DNA of 64,000 bases. It comes from Egicoccus sp. AB-alg6-2. GTDB taxonomy: Bacteria; Actinomycetota; Nitriliruptoria; Nitriliruptorales; Nitriliruptoraceae. Position numbers and translations under genes: made by a program. Where the stretch lies: assembly GCF_041821025.1 (NCBI RefSeq), contig NZ_JBGUAY010000002.1, forward strand, positions 62,001-126,000, in the 5' to 3' direction. Every line of letters begins with the position of its first letter. Within the stretch, counting starts at the first letter, position 1. Positions 58,974 through 64,000 of the stretch are shown here, piece by piece. The notes beneath the pieces were generated by a model. The model saw nothing but the letters and a program-made list of their open reading frames with translations. It searched no databases and was not told the origin of the DNA.

Positions 58974-60482
58974 TCACACCAGCAGACGGGCCGGTGCACG
59001 CGAGGCGAGCGGCTCGTAGGCCTGCCACGCCGTCGCAAGCCGTCGCACGCCTTCGCGCAGGAGGGGTTCGGGACGGGCGAACACCAGCCGCAGGCAGCGC
59101 CGGTTGCCCTCGTCGACCGACAGGGCCGGACCGGGAACGACCGAGACCCCGTGCCGCAAGGCCAGTTCGGCGAACTCCTCGGCGTTGCCGGACGGCAGGG
59201 TCACCCACAGCGACAGACCGCCCGGAGGCCGGGTCCACTGCCACGACGGCAGGTGCTCGGCGAGCAGCGCGCACAGCAGGTCACGTGCCGGGACCAGCTC
59301 GGCCCGTCGCTCGGCCAGGATGTCGTCGGCGTGTTCGAGCAGCCGGACCGCGAGCAGTTGGCTCAGCAGCGGGGTGCCGAGGTCGGCGACCGTCTTGGTC
59401 GCCAGCATCCGCACCGCCCAGCTCGTCGGGGAACGGACCCAGCCGACGCGAACGCCGGCCCAGAACAGCTTCGCCGTCGAACCGAGCGTGTGGATGGCCC
59501 CCGCGCCGTTGGAGAAACCGGCGATCGGCGGCGGCAGGGTCGCGTCGTCGAGCGCGACGTCGCCCATCGCCAGGTCCTCGACGATGACGATCCCGGACGT
59601 GTCGGCGAGCTCGGCCAGGACCCGACGCCGGTCCTCGGGCAGCACCGCACCGGTCGGGTTGTGGAAGTTGGGGGAGAGGTAGACCAGCTTCGGTTCGGTC
59701 CGGGCCACCAGGTCGGCGATCACGTCGGTGCGCACGCCATGCTCGTCGACCGGCAACGGCACCATCCGCGCACCGAACCGGCGGAAGACGTCCAGCGCGC
59801 CGGGGAAGGTCGGGCTCTCCACGAGCACCGCGTCCCCGCGCTGCAGCGTCTGGCGGGCGACCAGCGAGATCGCCTGGTGTGCGCCGGTCGTGATCACGAT
59901 CTGGTCGTCGGTCGAGGGCAGACCGGCGGCGGTGAACCGCGCCGCGACGATGTCGCGCAGGGCGCGCAGGCCGTGGGGCACGTAGCCGTGGTGGGCGACC
60001 AGCGAGCCGACGTCCTCGGGCGAAAGGGAGCTGAGGACGGCCACGACCCCGGGGGATCCGGTCACGGCGGCGACCGACAGCTCCACCACGTCCTCGTCCG
60101 ACCGGGCCGGTTCCTCGCCCGGTCCGCTGCGCTGGTCGGCGCGGTCGTCCGAGAGGAACAACCGGGCCGTGGCCACCGCATCGACGCCCCCCCGCTCCTC
60201 GCCGGCCGGACGGCGGACCCAGGTCCCCGACCCCTGCCGGCTCTCGAGCCAACCCTCCGCCTTCAACCGGTCGTAGGCGGCCACCACCGTCGCGCGGCTG
60301 ACCGTCAGCGACCGCGCCAGGATCCGCTCGGGAGGGAGCACGGTGCCGAGGGGGATCTCGCCCCGGTCGACCGCGCGCTTGAGCCCGTCCGCCAGCTGTC
60401 GGTACAGCGGTCCCTCGCCGCCCAGCGTGTCGGCGAGGATGCCAGCGAGATGCGGACCACTTTCGCGGATTGGCTCATCCAA
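58974..60482 (-). CDS. MocR-type regulator (GntR helix-turn-helix plus aminotransferase domain)
   Basis: This protein of about 502 aa has a GntR-type DNA-binding domain near its N-terminus (GPLYRQLADGLKRAV, then LPPERILARSLTVSRATV) and a PLP-binding aminotransferase-fold domain. The PLP-lysine region is HTLGSTAKLFWAGVRVGW. MocR proteins usually control vitamin B6 or amino-acid genes. The start is uncertain: a TTG at 60482 begins the first plausible helix, and a GTG at 60647 would add an unlikely 55-residue extension. No target gene is obvious. Confidence 0.85.
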   Translation of the reverse strand: MDEPIRESGPHLAGILADTLGGEGPLYRQLADGLKRAVDRGEIPLGTVLPPERILARSLTVSRATVVAAYDRLKAEGWLESRQGSGTWVRRPAGEERGGVDAVATARLFLSDDRADQRSGPGEEPARSDEDVVELSVAAVTGSPGVVAVLSSLSPEDVGSLVAHHGYVPHGLRALRDIVAARFTAAGLPSTDDQIVITTGAHQAISLVARQTLQRGDAVLVESPTFPGALDVFRRFGARMVPLPVDEHGVRTDVIADLVARTEPKLVYLSPNFHNPTGAVLPEDRRRVLAELADTSGIVIVEDLAMGDVALDDATLPPPIAGFSNGAGAIHTLGSTAKLFWAGVRVGWVRSPTSWAVRMLATKTVADLGTPLLSQLLAVRLLEHADDILAERRAELVPARDLLCALLAEHLPSWQWTRPPGGLSLWVTLPSGNAEEFAELALRHGVSVVPGPALSVDEGNRRCLRLVFARPEPLLREGVRRLATAWQAYEPLASRAPARLLV

Positions 60483-60675
60483 TAGCAGTCCAATACTGAG
60501 GGTCGTCCGGGTTGGACTGGAAGAACGGTCGTGGTACCGTACCTCGTACCAGGCCAAAGGGCACGGTTCGGCCTCCCACCGAATCGAGTACCGGGCCAAC
60601 CGGAGACACACTTCGCGGCCCTCGGGCTCGGTCTTCGCCGAACCCACCGCGCGGCTCCGGACAACTTCATACGTA

Positions 60676-60865
60676 CGCGAGGCGGCACGCTCCCTCTCCC
60701 AGCCACCTCGCGTCCCGCTCGAGCAACGACGGGTTCGCCACCTCTCCCCCCGGCGGCTCTCCCACCGCCCGGATGCTCTCCTCTCCCAAGTTCAGCGCAT
60801 CCCGCGAACCCCGAGCTCGAGCCCACGACGTCCCCCCGGTTCTCCCACCGGGGGGACGCTTCGTT
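60676..60865 (+). ncRNA. Candidate multi-hairpin small RNA with repeated CUCUCCC loops
   Basis: Four helical elements follow in order. Hairpin 1 pairs CGCGAGG (60676) with CCTCGCG (60706). A junction stem pairs GGGTTCGC (60731-60738) with GCGAACCC (60804-60811) and encloses two hairpins, GGCGG/CCGCC (60752-60769) and GGATGC/GCATCC (60771-60802). Last is a terminator hairpin (60830-60857). CTCTCCC sits in three hairpin loops and in the junction strand (60694, 60742, 60757, 60781), and the terminator loop has TTCTCCC. These unpaired C-rich stretches are complementary to GGGAGAG-like ribosome-binding sites. The pattern recalls actinobacterial 6C-type and other C-rich sRNAs. The promoter is not identified. 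Confidence 0.55.
60830..60857 (+). terminator. Strong terminator hairpin ending the candidate RNA
   Basis: GTCCCCCCGG pairs with CCGGGGGGAC over ten perfect base pairs with an 8-base loop TTCTCCCA. It is followed by GCTTCGTTTCG, a T-enriched tail on the plus strand, so it points rightward. Confidence 0.65.
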
Positions 60866-60925
60866 TCGCCGGTCCTTTTCAGGAGCGCTACCGCTCCGCT
60901 CGGGTCGCCGGCCCGCTCCCGCTCC

Positions 60926-61033
60926 GCGGCCCGGGGATCGCCTGCGCAGGGGGCGTTCCGCCCCGACCCACGCTCCACTCGTGAGCGTCGCTTCGCTCGC
61001 TCACAGCCCCTGCTCCGGCGATCCCCGGGCCGC
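60926..61033. repeat. Long inverted repeat 3' of the dCMP deaminase gene
   Basis: The 17-base arms GCGGCCCGGGGATCGCC (60926-60942) and GGCGATCCCCGGGCCGC (61017-61033) are exact inverted copies. Pairing extends inward to 27 bases per arm with two mismatches. The interior contains a further hairpin with the dispersed 22-base repeat. The element lies 75 bp downstream of the leftward dCMP deaminase gene and may act as a 3' end structure. Confidence 0.65.
60983..61004 (-). repeat. Dispersed 22-bp repeat, copy 1
   Basis: On the minus strand these 22 bases start GTGAGCGAGCGAAGCG and end ACGCTC. An identical copy on the plus strand lies at 61684-61705, so the two face each other across the dCMP deaminase gene. 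Confidence 0.7.
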
Positions 61034-61107
61034 TCCGCTCCGCTTGCCGTCGCTCTCCCGTCGCTCCGCCGCTCTCCGCGGACCGGGCTCTGCTTCTGCG
61101 GCGGGGG

Positions 61108-61587
61108 TCAGGTGAAGGGGAGGCTGGGGGTGCCTTCGTGGCCGTCGAGGAGGCGGACGCGGACGCTGCAGGCGCGGAGGAAGTCGCGGACGTCGTCCCA
61201 GCCGTCGTAGCGGCCGCCGGCGGCGACGACCTCGCCCAGGCCGGAGTTGGCGATCAGCTTGGCGCAACCGAAGCAGGGTGCGCCGGTGCAGTACAGCGTC
61301 GCGCCGCTGCGTTCGGCGGGGGAGGAGTACAGCAGCGCGTTCGCCTCGGCGTGGATGGCGATGCAGCGCTCGTAGTCGTGCCCCTGCGGCGCGTTGGAGG
61401 CGGCCCGCGGACATGCGCCCTCGTCGCAGTGTCCGAACCCGGACGGCCCGCCGTTGTAGCCCGTGGCCACGATCCGCCGGTCCTGGACGATCACCGCCCC
61501 GTGCTTGCGTCGCGCGCAGGTGGCCCGACTCGCCGTCGTCCGCGCCAACTCGAGGAAGTACTCATCCCAAGACGCCCGCTGCCCCAC
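61108..61587 (-). CDS. Deoxycytidylate/cytidine deaminase family protein
   Basis: This 159-aa zinc enzyme has the ligands His in AIHAEANALL and the cysteine pair in APCFGCAKL, and an additional Cys/His-containing insert (HCDEGACPRAA). These are typical of dCMP deaminases that supply dUMP for thymidylate. The GTG at 61587 begins the family-like WDEYFLELARTTASRA. A 22-base repeat lies on both sides of the gene. Confidence 0.88.
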   Translation of the reverse strand: MGQRASWDEYFLELARTTASRATCARRKHGAVIVQDRRIVATGYNGGPSGFGHCDEGACPRAASNAPQGHDYERCIAIHAEANALLYSSPAERSGATLYCTGAPCFGCAKLIANSGLGEVVAAGGRYDGWDDVRDFLRACSVRVRLLDGHEGTPSLPFT

Positions 61588-61683
61588 GACAACCTCCCAC
61601 GACGCGCGGAGCCTACCCCGACGCGCCGTCCACCCGACGTGCGGTAGGAGAGCGGAGGCGGGGTGGTCGCCGGAGCATGGGCG

Positions 61684-61709
61684 GTGAGCGAGCGAAGCGA
61701 CGCTCGCTC
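61684..61709 (+). repeat. Dispersed 22-bp repeat, copy 2, forming a 9-bp hairpin
   Basis: The copy at 61684-61705 is identical to copy 1 in the opposite orientation. Within it GAGCGAGCG (61686-61694) pairs with CGCTCGCTC (61701-61709). It directly follows the stop of the leftward CHAP gene, so it may be that gene's terminator. Confidence 0.6.
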
Positions 61710-61713
61710 CTCG

Positions 61714-62445
61714 TCACTGCCGGGCTCGCCACGCACGTGCGGCCCGCAAGGTGATGGAGCCGACCTCACCGTCGTCGTCGACCCCGAGCGCACGCTGGAA
61801 CGCCTTCGTCTCACCGACGGTGAGTTCCAGGAAGTTGCCCTTGGGGACGATGACCTGTGGGCCGCCGGCCTGCTTGCGCCACGGGACCAGGAAGTCGCGC
61901 TGCCACTCGAGCACGTCCTCGCCGTGCAGATGCGGCGTGCGCAGCTTGAGGAGGCGGTCCCCCAGCTTGCGTGGGGCCTCGACCTGATAGGCCGGTCGGG
62001 CGAAGCCGGCGATCTTCGTACGTCGATTCTTGCGCATCACGCGGCCACCGCTTCCGGAGCCGGCCGCGTTGGTGTTGCCCTCGATCGTCGTGACGACCCC
62101 GCCCTCCCCGACCTTCTCGACGAGGCCGACGTGGGCGATCCCGAGTGGCCGCTTCGGGCTGGGCTTCTCGAAGCTGAAGAGGACCAGGTCGCCGCTGCGG
62201 GGACTGGTGTGCCAGCGGCCCGCCGTGTTCGCCGCTGCGTAGATGCCCGGCGTCCACGCGGTGAAGGTCATGCCGTTGCGCGGGGCGCCGACCTGCGCGA
62301 AGCACCAGGACGTGAACATCGCGCACCACAGCTGACCGTTCAGGCCGTACCACTTGCCGTACTTGGTTCTGCGGCCGGGGGCCTCGACGACGCCGATCTC
62401 GGCTCGGGCGACCTCGAGGACGCTCGCCGCCGTGAAGCCGTTCAC
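61714..62445 (-). CDS. CHAP-domain peptidoglycan hydrolase-like protein, no signal peptide
   Basis: This 243-aa protein has a CHAP amidase/endopeptidase domain with the catalytic cysteine in GQLWCAMFTSWCF and the histidine in IAHVGLVEKV. The C-terminal part (VLEWQRDFLVPW, ETKAFQRALGVDDDGEVG) resembles a peptidoglycan-binding repeat. No signal peptide is visible, as in phage endolysins, though no other phage gene is present. The GTG start follows the stop of a 54-aa gene without a gap. Confidence 0.82.
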   Translation of the reverse strand: MNGFTAASVLEVARAEIGVVEAPGRRTKYGKWYGLNGQLWCAMFTSWCFAQVGAPRNGMTFTAWTPGIYAAANTAGRWHTSPRSGDLVLFSFEKPSPKRPLGIAHVGLVEKVGEGGVVTTIEGNTNAAGSGSGGRVMRKNRRTKIAGFARPAYQVEAPRKLGDRLLKLRTPHLHGEDVLEWQRDFLVPWRKQAGGPQVIVPKGNFLELTVGETKAFQRALGVDDDGEVGSITLRAARAWRARQ

Positions 62446-62610
62446 TTAGCCGTCACCGTCCGGATCCTGCGTGGGCTGCGGGCCGTCCTCGGGCCGTTCG
62501 GTGTTGTCCGTCGGCTCGAGCAGTTCGTTCTCGAGTTCGCGGACCCGGTCCCAGTCCTCGAGCTCGACCGCCCTGCGGTGTGCCGCGGCCGCCGGGTCGA
62601 TGTCGCTCAT
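62446..62610 (-). CDS. Small acidic helical protein upstream of the CHAP gene
   Basis: This 54-aa protein has an ATG start and a predicted helix (AAAHRRAVELEDWDRVREL) followed by an acidic, proline-rich tail. Its TAA stop touches the GTG of the CHAP gene, which supports real coupled translation. No family is recognised. It could be an accessory or holding partner for the hydrolase, but nothing in the sequence shows this. Confidence 0.55.
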   Translation of the reverse strand: MSDIDPAAAAHRRAVELEDWDRVRELENELLEPTDNTERPEDGPQPTQDPDGDG

Positions 62611-62711
62611 CGCCGACCTCCTCTCCGCCCCGCCCCACACATCAATGTCCGCTCGGGTTCGGCGGTCGTCAAGGAACGCCGCCGGGAGCCCGACGAGTCG
62701 GTCGGAGCGGG

Positions 62712-63806
62712 TCAGAGGTTGCCGCGGCGGGCCTGGGCGCGTTCGATCGCTTCGAACAGCGCCTTGAAGTTGCCGGCGCCGAAGCCGCGCGAGCCGTGCC
62801 GCTGGATGATCTCGTAGAAGACCGTCGGCCGGTCCTGGACCGGCTCGGTGAAGATCTGCAGCAGGTAGCCCTCCTCGTCGCGGTCGACGAGGATGCCGAG
62901 GGCGGCGAGGTCGTCCCAGGACTCGCCGACGTCGCCGACGCGTTGCCTGGCGTCGAGGTAGTACTCGTCGGGCACGGGCAGGAACCCCACGCCCCGGCGC
63001 TGCATCGCCCGCACGGTGCCCACGATGTCGTCGGTGGTCAGCGCCAGGTGTTGGACGCCGGGGCCGTCGTAGGCGTCGAGGTACTCCTCGATCTGGGACC
63101 GCTTGCGTCCTTCGGCGGGCTCGTTGATCGGCATCTTGATGCGGCCGTCGCCGTCCCACAGCACCTTGGACATCAGGGCGGAGTACTCGGTCGAGATGTC
63201 GTCCTCGCCGAAGTGGCGCAGCTGCGAGAAGCCCAGGATGCGCTGGTAGAACTCGGCCCAGGTGTCCATCTCGCCGTAGGCGACGTTGCCGACCACGTGG
63301 TCGATGGTGGCGAGCCCGAGTTCTGCGGCGACGGGGTCGTGCGCGACCTCGCGGTAGCCGGGCAGGTGCACGCCCGAGTAGTCGTCACGTTGCACGAAGG
63401 TGTGGATGGTGTCGCCGTAGGTGCGGATGGCGGCGCGCTGCACCTTGCCGTGGTCGTCCTCGTCGACGCGTGGACGGGCGTGCGGGCGGGCTCCCCGCTC
63501 GACCGCGAGTTCGAACGCGTCGGCGGCGTCGGCCACGCGGAAGGCGACATCGCGGATGCCGTCGCCGTGGCGCGTGACGTGGCGGGCGATCTCGTGGTCG
63601 GCGCGCAGCGCCGAGGTGAACACGAACCGGATCGCGCCCTGCTGCAGCACATACGAAGCGCGGTCACGGACGCCGGTCTCGGGGCCGGCGTAGCCGACGA
63701 GGCGGAAACCGAAGGCCGAGCGGTAGAAGTGGGCCGCCTGCTTGGCGTTGCCGACCCAGTACTCGATGGCGTCGTAGCCGAGCAGCGGCAGGTCACGGTG
63801 GGTCAC
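62712..63806 (-). CDS. hpd: 4-hydroxyphenylpyruvate dioxygenase
   Basis: This 364-aa non-heme iron enzyme makes homogentisate in tyrosine breakdown. The iron ligands are visible as His in TIDHVVGNV, His in VQHLALTTDDI and Glu in VFYEIIQRHG, and the C-terminal GFGAGNFKALFEAIE is typical. The GTG at 63806 is chosen because it has a GGGAG site upstream and begins the fold; longer upstream frames lack similarity. No homogentisate genes follow within the window. Confidence 0.95.
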   Translation of the reverse strand: MTHRDLPLLGYDAIEYWVGNAKQAAHFYRSAFGFRLVGYAGPETGVRDRASYVLQQGAIRFVFTSALRADHEIARHVTRHGDGIRDVAFRVADAADAFELAVERGARPHARPRVDEDDHGKVQRAAIRTYGDTIHTFVQRDDYSGVHLPGYREVAHDPVAAELGLATIDHVVGNVAYGEMDTWAEFYQRILGFSQLRHFGEDDISTEYSALMSKVLWDGDGRIKMPINEPAEGRKRSQIEEYLDAYDGPGVQHLALTTDDIVGTVRAMQRRGVGFLPVPDEYYLDARQRVGDVGESWDDLAALGILVDRDEEGYLLQIFTEPVQDRPTVFYEIIQRHGSRGFGAGNFKALFEAIERAQARRGNL

Positions 63807-64000
63807 GTCGAGGCTCCCTCCTCTCGCGGACGACGGGTGACGTCGTGCGCGACTGTGGGACGGCACTGCACCGTGGCGCGGGTCACGCACCGGGGACGCT
63901 GCGATCAACGATCCGGACGAACCGGGCGTTTCGCCCGACCGGCGACGTTGACGTGCCGGAAGGCAGGGTACGGATTCCTCCCCCGGCGCCCGGCGTTCCG
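63807..64000. other. Region upstream of hpd, no gene seen
   Basis: Only a short hairpin, CGGGCG-TTT-CGCCCG at 63923-63937, stands out. The hpd promoter should lie here, but no clear hexamers are recognised. Confidence 0.4.

Larger units (their letters stand above)
60483..61107. other. 625-bp intergenic region with structured elements
   Basis: No convincing protein gene is seen here; the open frames are low-complexity. The left part must hold the MocR promoter, where GGTACC and CGTACC half-sites repeat around 60533-60549. The middle holds a candidate structured RNA with a terminator, and the right part holds a long inverted repeat, both listed separately. Confidence 0.6.

Noticed and set aside
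60483-60647. N-terminal 55-residue extension of the MocR protein
   Set aside because: It is unlike GntR/MocR N-termini, and the DNA looks like promoter with repeated GTACC half-sites.
60667-60865. Minus-strand reading of the structured RNA
   Set aside because: The terminator's T-enriched tail is on the plus strand, and a minus-strand transcript would run on into the MocR leader; it cannot be fully excluded.
60531-61115. Rightward frames of about 190-230 codons in the intergenic region
   Set aside because: They are Arg/Pro/Ser-rich without motifs and coincide with perfect RNA stems and a terminator, so an RNA explanation fits better.
1-64000. CRISPR arrays, insertion sequences, rRNA or integrase genes
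   Set aside because: I found no regularly spaced repeats, transposase or integrase motifs, or rRNA-like sequence anywhere in the window.

Overview
The window is GC-rich (roughly 70 percent) chromosomal DNA with densely packed genes, many GTG and TTG starts, and stop/start overlaps of the GTGA and ATGA type. The gene content points to an actinobacterium: a PIG-L deacetylase of the mycothiol pathway, a short-chain Z-isoprenyl diphosphate synthase like mycobacterial Rv1086, a RegX3/SenX3-like pair, paired TrkA proteins like mycobacterial CeoB/CeoC, class II FBPase GlpX, PIN-PhoH, and a DtxR/IdeR-type iron box. A deep-branching lineage such as Nitriliruptoria would fit, but the sequence alone does not prove it. 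I saw no rRNA, tRNA, CRISPR array, insertion sequence or clear prophage.

Layout. 0-5 kb: a molybdenum hydroxylase of the CO-dehydrogenase family (coxM/coxS divergent from coxL) and a UPF0324 permease. 5-11.5 kb: ATP-type PEP carboxykinase, an orphan ABC ATPase, an iron-storage pair (bfd-bfr) behind an IdeR-like box, a thiolase, a degenerate response regulator and greA. 11.6-18.6 kb: Z-prenyl synthase, an arsC-permease pair, PIN-PhoH, and a TetR-controlled drug-type ABC exporter. 18.6-21.4 kb: SirB1-like protein, enoyl-CoA hydratase, glpX. 21.4-24.4 kb: an arsenic resistance island (ArsR-phosphatase fusion, ACR3, second ArsR, ArsI/CadI lyase). 24.4-34.8 kb: a phosphate block (pstSCAB, a second pstB with phoU, another phoU, a response regulator/kinase pair and a soluble kinase). 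34.9-46.5 kb: nth, two related potassium-transport cassettes built around TrkH, ispH, RNase D, a mycothiol-type deacetylase and upp. 46.6-51.6 kb: a BMP-type lipoprotein, pyruvate kinase and small enzymes. 51.6-56.5 kb: a polyphosphate operon (ppk, sixA, ppx, Nudix). 56.7-64 kb: tandem ferredoxins, a methyltransferase, a MocR-type regulator, a candidate structured RNA, dCMP deaminase, a CHAP protein and HPPD.

How parts work together. Imperfect 11-bp Pho-box-like repeats lie upstream of pstS, of the second pstB-phoU pair and of ppk, so phosphate uptake and polyphosphate turnover look like one RegX3/PhoP regulon. Two arsenic operators of different design tie scattered genes together: TTAGCTCA-N7-TYGAG lies both at the ArsR-phosphatase fusion/acr3 promoter and at the distant arsC-permease operon, and a three-site array precedes arsI.

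Most novel signals. (1) A twice-occurring cassette of a 44-45 aa single-span protein, TrkH, and a two-span membrane protein with a strongly conserved extracytoplasmic OB-like domain. (2) A multi-hairpin RNA candidate at 60676-60865 whose loops and one junction strand repeat CUCUCCC or a close variant. (3) An ArsR repressor fused to a low-molecular-weight phosphatase/arsenate reductase domain whose DNA-binding half has no cysteine.
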